Below are positions 8,612-18,476 of a stretch of DNA of 64,000 nucleotides, in pieces. Under the pieces are notes generated by a model. The model searched no databases and was not told the origin of the DNA. It worked only from the letters and a program-made list of their open reading frames with translations. The stretch is from assembly GCA_964565775.1 (NCBI GenBank), contig CAZMGB010000016.1, positions 25,666 to 89,665 on the forward strand. The letters run 5' to 3'. This DNA is from CAZMGB01 sp964565775. Lineage in GTDB: Bacteria; Chloroflexota; Dehalococcoidia; DSTF01; JALHUB01. How positions within the stretch are numbered: position 1 is the first letter of the stretch; every line of letters starts with the position of its first letter. Made by a program: the position numbers and the translations under genes.

Positions 8612-8640
8612 TTGACCCAGCGCCGACCCTTGGCCATAAT
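8612..8640 (+). promoter_or_regulatory. Probable sigma-70 promoter for pheS-pheT
   Basis: TTGACC at 8612-8617 and CATAAT at 8635-8640 are separated by 17 bases, close to the housekeeping consensus. Transcription would begin near 8647, giving a leader of about 75 bases before the pheS GTG. I see no T-box or leader-peptide attenuator there, unlike thrS. Confidence 0.6.
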
Positions 8641-8722
8641 TGCCGCTAGAAAGCCGCCCGGCCGTGAGTGGCAACCCCTGCCCCGGCTGGGCGTTCCAAC
8701 CTGGCGATTCGGAGCGCATTAG

Positions 8723-9766
8723 GTGGCCACGGAGTCTGAGCTAAGGGAGATCGAGGCCCGAGCCCGCGAGGAGCTCGCCGCCGCCGCCGACGTGCCCTCC
8801 GTCGAGGCCTGGCGCGTCGCCTATCTGGGGCGCAAGGGCCGGCTGACGACCGTCCTGCGGAGCCTTGCCGGCCTGCCCCTGGAGGAGCGCCAGCGCCAGG
8901 GCGCCGCCGCCAATCGCCTCAAGCGGGAGCTGGAAGAGGCGTTAGCCGCCCGCAGGGCCGCGCTGCAAGAGCGAAGGCTCACCGCCACCATCGAGCGCGG
9001 CCGCCTCGACGTGACGCTGCCCGGCCGACCCATCGCCGGCGGCCGGCTCCACCCCATCACCCAGACGCTGCGCGATGTGCTGGACGCCTTCGTGTCGCTG
9101 GGGTTCCAGGTCGTCGAGGGGCCGGAGGTCGAATGGGACTACTACAACTTCGAGGCGCTGCGCATACCGAAGCACCACCCCGCCCGCGACATGATGGACA
9201 CCTTCTACGTCGACATGCCACAGGACGGGGAGTACAACGTCGTCCTCCGCACCCACACATCGCCCAACCAGGTGCGGGTCATGGAGCAGACGCAGCCCCC
9301 GGTGCGCGTCGTCGTTCCCGGCCGCATCTACCGCCATGAGGCGACGGACCCGAAGCACGAGTGGATGCTGACGCAGGTGGAGGTCCTGGCCGTGGACGAG
9401 GGGCTCAGCATGGCCCACCTCAAGGGCACACTCTTCGAGATCGCCCGGCGCCTCTTCGGCCAGGAGCGGAAGGTGCGCTTCCGCTGCGACTACTTCCCCT
9501 TCGTGGAGCCGGGAGCGGAGGTAGCCATCGACTGCTTCTTATGCGGCGGCCAGGGCTGCCGCACCTGCGCCGGCGAGGGCTGGATCGAGATTCTGGGCGC
9601 GGGCATGGTGCACCCCGAGATTCTAGCGAACATGGGCTACGATACCGAGCGCTATACCGGCTTCGCCGCCGGCCTGGGCGTGGAGCGCATCTGCATGCTC
9701 CGCCACGGCATCGAGGACATCCGGCTCTTCTACAACAACGATGTGCGCTTCCTGGAGCAGTTCTGA
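8723..9766 (+). CDS. pheS: Phenylalanine--tRNA ligase alpha subunit
   Basis: The catalytic alpha subunit of the (alpha-beta)2 enzyme that charges tRNA-Phe. The 347 residues comprise an N-terminal coiled-coil arm (to about residue 90) and the class II core: HPITQTLRDVLDAF (motif 1), YRHEATDPKHEWMLTQVE (motif 2) and GFAAGLGVERICML (motif 3). A C-x2-C-x4-C-x2-C cluster, CFLCGGQGCRTC, sits near residue 272. It is a zinc-knuckle-like insert seen in a subset of bacterial PheS. The GTG at 8723 follows ATTAG rather than a strong Shine-Dalgarno. It is coupled to pheT with a 9-base gap. Confidence 0.96.
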   Translation: MATESELREIEARAREELAAAADVPSVEAWRVAYLGRKGRLTTVLRSLAGLPLEERQRQGAAANRLKRELEEALAARRAALQERRLTATIERGRLDVTLPGRPIAGGRLHPITQTLRDVLDAFVSLGFQVVEGPEVEWDYYNFEALRIPKHHPARDMMDTFYVDMPQDGEYNVVLRTHTSPNQVRVMEQTQPPVRVVVPGRIYRHEATDPKHEWMLTQVEVLAVDEGLSMAHLKGTLFEIARRLFGQERKVRFRCDYFPFVEPGAEVAIDCFLCGGQGCRTCAGEGWIEILGAGMVHPEILANMGYDTERYTGFAAGLGVERICMLRHGIEDIRLFYNNDVRFLEQF

Positions 9767-9775
9767 GAGCGCCCG

Positions 9776-12181
9776 ATGAGAGTCTCCCTCAAGTGGCTGG
9801 CCGACTACGTCGACATCCCGATGGCCGTCGAGGAGCTGGCCCATCGCCTGACGATGGCCGGCGTCGAAGTCTCGACCATCGAGTCGACTGGCGGCGACTG
9901 GGATGGCATCTCAGTGGGCGAGGTGCTGAAGGTGGAGCCGCACCCCAACGCCGACCGGCTGCGTCTGACCACCGTTGCGCTGGGCGGCGGCGAGAGCATG
10001 ACCGTCGTCTGCGGCGCTCCCAACGTGGCGGCCGGGCAGAAGGTCGCCTTCGCGCGGACGGGGGCGCGCCTCATCGACGGCCACACGGGCGAGCCCACCG
10101 TCCTAACGCCCGCGAAGATCAGAAGCGTGGAATCGGCGGGCATGGTCTGCTCCGAGAAGGAGCTCGGCCTCTCCGACTCCCACGAGGGCATTCTGGTGCT
10201 GTCGGACGCTGCTCTCGTGGGCACGCCGCTGGCCCAGCACCTGGGCGATACCGTCCTCGACCTCGACGTCACCCCCAACCGGCCCGACTGCCTCTCTGTG
10301 CTCGGCATCGCCCGCGAGGTGGCGGCCATGACCGGCGGAAAGGTGCGCGAGCCTCCCCACACCTATGCGGAGGAGGGCCCGCCGATCCGGGAATTCGTCT
10401 CGGTTGAGATCGCCGACCCGGACCTCTGCTCTCGCTACACGGCGGCCCTTATCGAGGGTGTGAAGATAGGGCCTTCGCCGGCCTGGATGCAAGAGCGGCT
10501 GCTGGCGGCCGGCATGCGCCCCATCAACAACGTCGTCGATGTCACGAACTACGTGATGCTCGAGGTCGGTCAGCCGTTGCACGCCTTCGACATGCGCTAC
10601 ATCGGCGGCCGGAAGATCATCGTGCGGCGGCCGAAGCGCGGCGAGAAGCTGACGACCCTCGACGACGTGCGACGGGCGCTCTCGGCCGACATGTTGACGA
10701 TAGCCGACGCCGAAGACGCGGTGGCGCTGGCGGGCGTCATGGGCGGCGCCAGCAGCGAGGTCAGCGATGCGACGACCGACGTCCTTTTGGAGTCAGCCAA
10801 CTTCAGCCCGACGAGCATCAGGCGCACAAGCACCACCCTCAAGCTCCGCAGCGAAGCTTCGACACGCTTCGAGAAGGGCCTCAGCCCCGAGCTCACCGCC
10901 CCCGCGGCTCGACGCGCCACGAGGCTCATGCTGGAGCTGGCCGGCGGCACCGCCGCGAAGGGACTGGCGGACGCCTACCCCCGGAAGGCCAGCGAGGCCC
11001 GCATCAGCGTGCCCCGTCGCCGTCTGCACCAGGTGCTGGGCATCGACCCGCCCACGTCAAAAGTGCGCTCCGTCCTCACCTCACTCGGGTTCTCCTGCCA
11101 CTGGGTGCCGCCGGAGCGATACGAAGTGCGAGTGCCCTATTGGCGCACCGACGTTCGCATCGCTGACGACGTGGCGGAAGAGGTGGCGCGCATCATCGGC
11201 TACGACGAGCTACCTACGCTGCCCCTCGCCGGCACCATCCCGGCGGCGCCTCCTCAGCCCTTGCGCGAGCTACGGGAGCGAGTACGCGCCATCCTCGCAT
11301 CGGCCGGAATGCAGGAGGTCATCACCTATTCGCTGACGAACCTGGAGGCGCTGCGAAAGGTCCTCTCGCCGGAAGCGCTGGCGGCCGCGCCGCCCCTGCG
11401 CGTGGCGAATCCCATGAGCAGCGAGCAGGAGTATCTGCGCACCACCCTCCGCGCCAGCATGCTCCAGACGCTCGCCTCGAACCTGTCGCAGGCCGAGGGC
11501 ATCCTGGCCCTGTTCGAGGTGGCGCGCGTCTACCTGCCCCGTCGCGATGAGCTCCCCTCGGAGCCGGAGCATCTTGTCGGTGCTGTCTGCGGGAGGCGGC
11601 TCGACCGCTGGGGCCATCCCGCGGCTGAGGCCGTCGACCTCTTCGACGCCAAAGGCTATCTGGAGTTTCTGTTCGAACGGCTGGGGCTGGCGCCGGCTTT
11701 CGTCAGCGCCCAGGAGGACGGGATGATTTCCGGACGCACCGCCGAGCTACGCCTCGACGAGCGGCGCCTAGGCGTCCTGGGCCAGGTAGACCCACGCGTG
11801 GCCGCCGCCTTCGACATCGACAGCGAAGTCTTCCTGTTCGAGGTGGCGCTCGACGAGCTGTTGGAGGGACTGGCGCGGCCGCGGCCGTACGAGGCGGTGC
11901 CTCGCTTTCCGCCCGTCGTGCAGGACATCGCCGTCGTCGTCGACGAAGGCGTCGCCGCCGGCGATGTCAAGTCGCTCATCGAGGCGGCGCCACTGGTGCG
12001 GCACGCGCGGCCATTTGACGTCTACACGGGCGAGCCGATACCAGCGGGCAAGAAGTCCCTTGCCTTCTCGATCACCTACCAGTCGCCGGAGCACACCCTC
12101 ACCGACCAGGAGGTGTCCCGCAGCCAACGGAGCATCGTCGAACGGCTGAAGAGGCAGCTCGGCGCCACCCTCCGCGCCTAG
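9776..12181 (+). CDS. pheT: Phenylalanine--tRNA ligase beta subunit
   Basis: The 801-residue beta subunit that recognises tRNA-Phe and edits mischarged tyrosine. In order: the start MRVSLKWLADYVDI, an EMAP-type tRNA-binding domain (about 40-150, EPHPNADRLRLTTV and VVCGAPNV), the B3/B4 editing domain (about 210-380, RPINNVVDVTNYVMLE and HAFD), B5 (about 400-475), the catalytic-like core, and a C-terminal ferredoxin-fold anticodon-binding domain (about 700-801, FPPVVQDIAVVVDE). The length is as expected. It follows pheS by 9 bases. After its stop the composition changes to more AT-rich sequence with two small genes. Confidence 0.96.
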   Translation: MRVSLKWLADYVDIPMAVEELAHRLTMAGVEVSTIESTGGDWDGISVGEVLKVEPHPNADRLRLTTVALGGGESMTVVCGAPNVAAGQKVAFARTGARLIDGHTGEPTVLTPAKIRSVESAGMVCSEKELGLSDSHEGILVLSDAALVGTPLAQHLGDTVLDLDVTPNRPDCLSVLGIAREVAAMTGGKVREPPHTYAEEGPPIREFVSVEIADPDLCSRYTAALIEGVKIGPSPAWMQERLLAAGMRPINNVVDVTNYVMLEVGQPLHAFDMRYIGGRKIIVRRPKRGEKLTTLDDVRRALSADMLTIADAEDAVALAGVMGGASSEVSDATTDVLLESANFSPTSIRRTSTTLKLRSEASTRFEKGLSPELTAPAARRATRLMLELAGGTAAKGLADAYPRKASEARISVPRRRLHQVLGIDPPTSKVRSVLTSLGFSCHWVPPERYEVRVPYWRTDVRIADDVAEEVARIIGYDELPTLPLAGTIPAAPPQPLRELRERVRAILASAGMQEVITYSLTNLEALRKVLSPEALAAAPPLRVANPMSSEQEYLRTTLRASMLQTLASNLSQAEGILALFEVARVYLPRRDELPSEPEHLVGAVCGRRLDRWGHPAAEAVDLFDAKGYLEFLFERLGLAPAFVSAQEDGMISGRTAELRLDERRLGVLGQVDPRVAAAFDIDSEVFLFEVALDELLEGLARPRPYEAVPRFPPVVQDIAVVVDEGVAAGDVKSLIEAAPLVRHARPFDVYTGEPIPAGKKSLAFSITYQSPEHTLTDQEVSRSQRSIVERLKRQLGATLRA

Positions 12182-12269
12182 CGCTTCTTAACCACCACAG
12201 CCATTGGTCCGCAAGAGAAGCGGTATGAGAATCCGCCGCAATGCCAGCAGACAGTGAGGAAAGAAGCTG

Positions 12270-12428
12270 ATGCCAAGAAGAATATGTGATGCTTGCGGCA
12301 AAGAAAAAGACGTGTCAGGAGGAAAAGTGTGCCCTGACGGGCATTTCGTATGCTCATCGTGCGTCTACGGGGGATTTCTCGGACCAACGCGCACAGCGTG
12401 CCCATTATGCGGGAAGCGCCTGAGATAG
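12270..12428 (+). CDS. 52-residue RING-type (C3HC4 pattern) zinc protein
   Basis: A small ORF starts at ATG 12270 with GAGGA nine bases upstream and ends at TAG 12428. Its eight potential zinc ligands are C6, C9, C21, H25, C28, C31, C44 and C47. This gives C-x2-C-x11-C-x3-H-x2-C-x2-C-x12-C-x2-C, which fits the RING-HC (C3HC4) cross-brace spacing at every interval. The protein is basic (PRR at the start, GKRLR at the end). RING domains are best known as ubiquitin E3 ligases and protein-interaction modules in eukaryotes; here binding to protein or nucleic acid is equally possible. It lies 88 bases after pheT in AT-richer sequence, 95 bases before a DUF4177 gene. The ligand pattern and ribosome site make it convincing; the function is unknown. 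Confidence 0.72.
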   Translation: MPRRICDACGKEKDVSGGKVCPDGHFVCSSCVYGGFLGPTRTACPLCGKRLR

Positions 12429-12523
12429 TAGCCGCTGCAACCGACAGTAGGGAGCTCGCCTACACGCCAAGCGCGTTCTGTTGCGATGGCTTGAAGCGAG
12501 CGCAGGCAGGAAAGGAGGGGATA

Positions 12524-12772
12524 ATGGCTTACGAATACAGGATGGTCCAGATCCCACCAACAATTGAAGTGAAGGCGAGAGAACAACGTGGCAACGAGGC
12601 GGCTTACTATCTGCAGTCCATCGCGAACGAGCAGGCGAGGGAAGGTTGGGAGTTCTACCGAGTGGATACGATTGGTGTTGTCACGCGGCCGGGGTGCTTT
12701 GGCGCGCTCTTTGGGGCAAGGCAAACTCTCGTTGAGTACTTCGTGGTGACGTTCCGAAAGGGCACGCCCTAG
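12524..12772 (+). CDS. DUF4177-like small protein
   Basis: An 82-residue protein with the hallmarks of DUF4177: the start AYEYRMVQIPP, a middle helix ending in NEQAREGWEFYRVDTIGV, a Gly/Cys-containing turn (RPGCFGALFG) and a final strand VEYFVVTFRK. The family is small and uncharacterised. The ATG at 12524 follows the strong ribosome site AAAGGAGGGG, so upstream in-frame codons are not used. Its base composition is more AT-rich than neighbouring genes and resembles the small RING-pattern gene just upstream, suggesting that the two arrived or are kept together. The window gives no clue to its substrate or partner other than that pairing. Confidence 0.82.
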   Translation: MAYEYRMVQIPPTIEVKAREQRGNEAAYYLQSIANEQAREGWEFYRVDTIGVVTRPGCFGALFGARQTLVEYFVVTFRKGTP

Positions 12773-12954
12773 CAACTGACCTAGTGCAATCGTCCAGGTG
12801 GTGTCAGCAGGCCGACCTGCTGTCCAATGTAGCGCCTGTTCGTCGTTGGACGAGCGGCCGATTCGGGGCGGAACCGACACGCGTGTCTGCGTGGAATGAA
12901 TGTAACGGCAACCTCTGCGGCGCCGCTACGATTGATCAAACCCTGTCTCGGCCG

Positions 12955-13320
12955 TTAGCCGGCCGTCCCCAGGGCGCTCTTGGCTACGGCCGCCAGCGAT
13001 GAGAAGGCGGCCTCGTCGGCCACAGCTAGGTCGGCCAGGATCTTGCGGTCGACCTCGACGCCCGCCTTGGTCAGGCCCTCGATGAAGCGGCTATAGCTGA
13101 GGCCCTGGCCGCGGGCGGCGGCGTTGATGCGGGCGATCCAGAGGCGCCGGAACTGCCCCTTGCGGTCGCGCCGGTCACGGTAGGCGTAGTCGAGGGAGTG
13201 CAGAACCGACTCGTTCGCCCGGCGGAAGAGCCGGTGGCGAACGCCCTTGTGGCCCTTCGCGAGGGCGATGATCTTCTTGTGACGACGGCGGGCGGTGACG
13301 CCACGCTTCACTCGACTCAA
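12955..13320 (-). CDS. rplT: 50S ribosomal protein L20
   Basis: An assembly protein of the large subunit that binds 23S rRNA; in many bacteria it represses its own operon. The 121 residues have the basic N-terminal arm SRVKRGVTARRRHKKIIALAKG and the family block RLFRRANESVLHSLDYAYRDRR, followed by RRLWIARINAAAR and YSRFIEGL. The start is a TTG at 13320, which yields the usual (M)SRVKRGV and has GGGAGGA seven bases upstream; the next GTG would cut into the conserved arm. It is the last gene of the infC-rpmI-rplT operon, 30 bases after rpmI. Confidence 0.96.
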   Translation of the reverse strand: MSRVKRGVTARRRHKKIIALAKGHKGVRHRLFRRANESVLHSLDYAYRDRRDRKGQFRRLWIARINAAARGQGLSYSRFIEGLTKAGVEVDRKILADLAVADEAAFSSLAAVAKSALGTAG

Positions 13321-13350
13321 GGGATGTCCTCCCGACTGGTTACGCGGGCC

Positions 13351-13554
13351 CTACCTGAGCCCATAGGGAAGGAGGCGCCGGATGCGCTTCCGCGCCGTGG
13401 GATGCACCTCCATCATCTCGTCATAGAGGGCCTTGGCCCGGCGCGACCTGCGGCGGCGCAGGTGGCTCTTGTTGCCCTTGGGCCGCATAATCTTGCCGCT
13501 TCCGGTGATGTGGAAGCGGCGTTTGGTGCCCTTGTGGGTCTTGAGCTTGGGCAA
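13351..13554 (-). CDS. rpmI: 50S ribosomal protein L35
   Basis: A 67-residue small basic ribosomal protein starting PKLKTHKGTKRRFHITGSGK and containing SHLRRRRSRRAK, both typical. The start is a TTG at 13554 with GGAG seven bases upstream; its position relative to the conserved PKLKTHK is exact. It begins immediately after the infC stop, so translation is probably coupled. The order infC-rpmI-rplT is the standard bacterial one. L35 has no sign of zinc ligands. Confidence 0.96.
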   Translation of the reverse strand: MPKLKTHKGTKRRFHITGSGKIMRPKGNKSHLRRRRSRRAKALYDEMMEVHPTARKRIRRLLPYGLR

Positions 13555-13555
13555 G

Positions 13556-14149
13556 CTATTGCTCCGTAGCTACGGGAACCTCTTGCGTCGGTCCCGCTTC
13601 GCTGCCTTCCTTCGGTTCTCTCGCTTCCTTCGGCTGCTTGGGCTGGCCCGGCGCGAGGATCATGTTCATGAATCGACCCTCCATCGCCACCGGCTTCTCG
13701 ACAAGCGCTACGTCCTGGAGGCGCTCGTAGATACGTCCGAGAAGGCCCCTTCCCAGCTCGGGATGAGTGACCTCGCGCCCGCGGAACATGACGCTGACCT
13801 TGACCTTATCGCCCTCCCGCAGCAGCTTCTCCGCCGTCCGCGTCTTCAGGTCAAGGTCATGCGAGTCGATCTTGACCTTCATACGGACCTCGCGAAGCAC
13901 CACATGTTTCTGGTGCTTGCGGGCCTCGCGGTCCTTCTTTGCCTGATCGTACTTGTACTTGCCGTAGTCGAGGATTCGGCAGACGGGGGGCTCGGCGTTG
14001 GGGGCCACCTCTACCAGATCCAGTTGCTGCTCCCGAGCGCGCTCCAACGCCTCAGCAGTCGGTATGACGCCGAGCTTCTGACCGTCTCCCCCTATCAGGA
14101 GCACCTCTCGGGCTCTGATGCGCTCGTTGGTGCGGAGTTCGCGAACTAT
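13556..14149 (-). CDS. infC: Translation initiation factor IF-3, probable non-canonical start codon
   Basis: IF-3 binds the 30S subunit and checks the start codon-initiator tRNA match. Family blocks are NERIRAREV, LVEVAPNAEPPVCRILDYGKYKY, KEVRMKVKIDSHDLDLKTR and KVSVMFRGREVTHPELG. The first ordinary start codon in frame is a GTG at 14104, but it lies inside the conserved 'AREVLLIGGDGQ' segment. The conserved N-terminus continues upstream, and no ATG, GTG or TTG occurs before the in-frame stop further up. Candidate starts are ATA at 14149, with GAGG seven bases upstream, and ATT at 14155. E. coli infC uses AUU for autoregulation by IF-3. I give 14149 on ribosome-site spacing; the exact codon is uncertain, the gene is not. 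Confidence 0.9.
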   Translation of the reverse strand: MVRELRTNERIRAREVLLIGGDGQKLGVIPTAEALERAREQQLDLVEVAPNAEPPVCRILDYGKYKYDQAKKDREARKHQKHVVLREVRMKVKIDSHDLDLKTRTAEKLLREGDKVKVSVMFRGREVTHPELGRGLLGRIYERLQDVALVEKPVAMEGRFMNMILAPGQPKQPKEAREPKEGSEAGPTQEVPVATEQ

Positions 14150-14305
14150 GCTAATTCCTCGCCGAAGGCATAGATGAGCCCCCGAGCTGTCCCCAGAGCG
14201 CCCGCGAGCAGTCGCCGTAAACTATAACATCGGTCAACGAAGCCGTCAACGGTAGTGCACCCCCTCTGCCGACGAGGCGGCAGGGCTCTTGCCGGGCGTA
14301 CCTCA

Positions 14306-14824
14306 CTAGAGCAGCACGAGCAGCGGCGTGCCCTGCTCCACGCGCTGACCGACGGTTGCATAGACTGCCTTGACGGTGCCTGCACGACGGGCGCGCAGCT
14401 CGTTCTGCATCTTCATCGCCTCGATGACCACGACCACCGCGCCGGCCTCCACCTCATCGCCGGGAGCGACGAACACCGCCTGCACGACGCCCGCCATGGG
14501 CGAGGTGAGAACGCCTCCGCCGCCGAGCGTCTGCTCCTCCGGCGCCTCCAGACGGCCGCCCGTCCGCGCCCCCTCTCGCCCGAACTTGGTGACGACGGCG
14601 AAGGCTCGGGCCCCCAGGACGATGCGATAGCCGCGGGGGTCTTCCTCCGCGAAGAACTCGTAAGGGCGGTTGTCCAGGAGGAGCGAGTAGTGGGCGGAGT
14701 CGCCCAGTTGCTCCAAACTCACCGGGTGCCAGGCGCCGTCGAGACGGACGCGGTAGGCCTCGGCTTCCTCCTCGACCTCGATCTCGACCTCTTCTTCGGC
14801 CAGCTTCACCCGATACTTCGCCAT
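14306..14824 (-). CDS. accB: Biotin carboxyl carrier protein of an acyl-CoA carboxylase
   Basis: A 172-residue carrier whose C-terminal biotinyl domain (about 100-172) holds EAMKMQNELRA with the biotinylated Lys near residue 137, preceded by SPMAGVVQAVFV and closed by VEQGTPLLVLL. The N-terminal part (1-95) is a strand-rich region like the BT linker domain of acetyl/propionyl-CoA carboxylase alpha subunits, not the Ala/Pro-rich linker of E. coli AccB. It overlaps the 3' end of accC by 19 bases, so the pair is translationally coupled and looks like a split alpha subunit. Whether acetyl- or propionyl-CoA is the substrate depends on the carboxyltransferase, which is not in the window. Confidence 0.9.
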   Translation of the reverse strand: MAKYRVKLAEEEVEIEVEEEAEAYRVRLDGAWHPVSLEQLGDSAHYSLLLDNRPYEFFAEEDPRGYRIVLGARAFAVVTKFGREGARTGGRLEAPEEQTLGGGGVLTSPMAGVVQAVFVAPGDEVEAGAVVVVIEAMKMQNELRARRAGTVKAVYATVGQRVEQGTPLLVLL

Positions 14825-16338
14825 CCTCTGCCTCTCGTGACGCCGCCGCGCAGAGACGCGACGCGGCCCGCCGCCCGCCAGGCGCTCGCGTCGGCGGGAG
14901 ACGCGGCGCCCGTCATGGCGGCCCCCCGCCGCCGCTTGAGGTGGGTGAGAAGCGCGGCGGCCAGGAGAGCCACCCTTTCGTCGCCATCGCGGGCGCGCGC
15001 GGACATGGAGAAGTCCTCGAGAAAAGTCGTGCTCAGCTCGCCCGCCAGGAAGCGCGCATCCGACAGCACCTGTAGGTGAAAGGGGATGTTGGTCTCGACG
15101 CCGACGACGGTGAACTCCCCCAGGGCGCGACGCATCCGCTGCACCGCCTCGTCGCGGGTGCGACCCCAGACGATGACCTTCGCCACCATGGGATCGTAGT
15201 GGTAGGGGAGCTCCACGCCGGGGTAGAGGGCGCTGTCGACGCGTATTCCGGGGCCGCTGGGCTCACTGACGTAGTCGACCCGGCCCAGGGAGGGCATGAA
15301 GTCGTTAAACGCGTCTTCCGCAGCTATGCGGCACTCCAGCGCCCAGCCGCTGAGCTCGACCTCCTCCTGGCGGAGGGTCAGCGTTTCGCCGGCGGCTACG
15401 CGCATCTGCTCGGCCACCAGGTCGACCCCCGTCACCATTTCAGTGACCGGGTGCTCTACCTGGAGGCGCGTGTTCATCTCCAGGAAGTAGAAGTGCCCTT
15501 CGCTATCCAGCAGGAACTCGACAGTGCCGGCGCTGTAGTAGCCGGCGGCGCGGGTAACGGCGACGGCGGCCTCGCACATTCGCCGCCGCAGCCCTTCGTC
15601 GACAGCCGTGGAGGGCGACTCTTCGATAAGCTTCTGGTGGCGGCGCTGGATCGAGCATTCGCGCTCGCCCAGGGCGATAACCTGCCCCTTGCTGTCGCCG
15701 AGCACCTGCACCTCCACGTGCCGCACGGGCTCCATGTACTTCTCGACGTAGACGGCGCCATCGCCGAAGGCGGCGACGGCTTCGCTGCTGCTGACCCTGA
15801 GAGCGGCCTCCACCTCGTCAGCGCTCCGCACCAGGCGAATGCCCTTCCCACCACCGCCCGCCGCCGCTTTGATCAGGACCGGATACCCCACTTCGCGCGC
15901 CGCCGCTTGGGCCTCGTCCTTGCCCCCGAGCGCCTCGGTGCCGGGCACGACCGGCACTCCCGCCTCCTTCACGGTGCGACGGGCCGCCAGCTTGTCGCCC
16001 ATGAGGCGCATCGCTTCGAGCGGCGGGCCGACGAGGACGATGCCGTCCCTGCCGCAGGCCTCGGCGAAGGCGGTGTTCTCGGCGAGGAAGCCATAGCCCG
16101 GGTGGATCGCCTCGGCGCCGCAGCGACGTGCTATCGCCAGGATCTTATCGATGTCGAGGTAGCTCTCACGCGGAGGAGACGCGCCGAGCAGGTACGCCTC
16201 ATCGGCCTGGCGGACGTGGAGGGCGTTGCGGTCGACGTCCGAGTAGACGGCGACGGAGGCGATGCCCATCTCACGACAGGCGCGGATGATGCGGAGGGCG
16301 ATCTCGCCCCGATTCGCTATGAGCAGCTTCTTGAACAC
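14806..16338 (-). CDS. accC: Biotin carboxylase subunit of an acyl-CoA carboxylase
   Basis: It carboxylates biotin with ATP and bicarbonate. Family blocks: KKLLIANRGEIALRIIRACRE, HPGYGFLAENTAFAEAC, the ATP-grasp loop AAAGGGGKGIRLV, ECSIQRRHQKLIEESPS, the catalytic segment EMNTRLQVEHPVTEMVTG, and YDPMVAKVIVWG. Usual length is ~450; here about 60 extra residues of Arg/Ala-rich low-complexity tail run into the accB start. I favour the GTG at 16338, giving MFKKLLIANRGE, because GAGG lies upstream; a TTG at 16356 would add six residues without a ribosome site. It lies downstream of thrS behind a 370-base repeat-bearing spacer. Confidence 0.93.
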   Translation of the reverse strand: MFKKLLIANRGEIALRIIRACREMGIASVAVYSDVDRNALHVRQADEAYLLGASPPRESYLDIDKILAIARRCGAEAIHPGYGFLAENTAFAEACGRDGIVLVGPPLEAMRLMGDKLAARRTVKEAGVPVVPGTEALGGKDEAQAAAREVGYPVLIKAAAGGGGKGIRLVRSADEVEAALRVSSSEAVAAFGDGAVYVEKYMEPVRHVEVQVLGDSKGQVIALGERECSIQRRHQKLIEESPSTAVDEGLRRRMCEAAVAVTRAAGYYSAGTVEFLLDSEGHFYFLEMNTRLQVEHPVTEMVTGVDLVAEQMRVAAGETLTLRQEEVELSGWALECRIAAEDAFNDFMPSLGRVDYVSEPSGPGIRVDSALYPGVELPYHYDPMVAKVIVWGRTRDEAVQRMRRALGEFTVVGVETNIPFHLQVLSDARFLAGELSTTFLEDFSMSARARDGDERVALLAAALLTHLKRRRGAAMTGAASPADASAWRAAGRVASLRGGVTRGRGWRSIG

Positions 16339-16504
16339 AGCCGGATTCGACCTCAAGGCTTTTGTAGCACAGAAGGGGGAGAATCACAATGCTCGTGCGG
16401 ACTTGGTAACCCCGGCGCGATGGTCGTCAAGACGATGAGCCTACACCACAAGCGCACTAATGCCCGAAAGCCAGGCCTGAGCCGGTGGTTTTAGCTCACG
16501 ACGA

Positions 16505-16705
16505 GCTTGGCGACGTGCCAGCCCAAAGGCCGGCCTTCGGAAGCCTAGCGGAGAGCTGTAGCTGCAGACCTTCAGGTCTGCCATTGGGATAGCTCTATGG
16601 CAGAGCTGAAGCCCTGCAGCTACGAAGTGCTACCCCGGACAGTGCAAAGACGACTCCTCCAGCGCCATAAGGCCGACCTTCGGAAGCCCGGTGGAGAGCG
16701 GAGCG
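16505..16705. repeat. Cluster of small palindromic repeats in the thrS-accC spacer
   Basis: The 370-base spacer between accC and thrS holds no convincing gene. It contains two related elements: AAAGGCCGGCCTTCGGAAGCC near 16525 (with the variant TAAGGCCGACCTTCGGAAGCC near 16668), and a longer inverted arrangement in which GTAGCTGCAGACC, CAGGTCTGCC, GCAGAGCTG and CTGCAGCTAC (about 16558-16625) fold back on each other. The 'GGCC-TTCGG' motif recurs near 43.8 and 51.7 kb, so these are dispersed elements. Confidence 0.6.
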
Positions 16706-16712
16706 CCGGGGC

Positions 16713-18452
<1,740 letters not shown>

Positions 18453-18476
18453 GGTCTCCTCCCATCTTCGCTGCAA

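Noticed and set aside
8257..8637. Longer version of the Lrp-type protein (126 residues)
   Set aside because: The extra N-terminal residues are not a helix-turn-helix, and AGGAGG correctly precedes the ATG at 8508.
12178..12405. 75-codon minus-strand frame over the RING-pattern ORF
   Set aside because: Ordinary composition-driven frame; the plus-strand ORF has a ribosome site and eight correctly spaced zinc ligands.
15076..16494. 472-codon open frame opposite accC
   Set aside because: No family likeness, rich in Arg/His/Ala as antisense frames are; the accC frame carries every catalytic motif.
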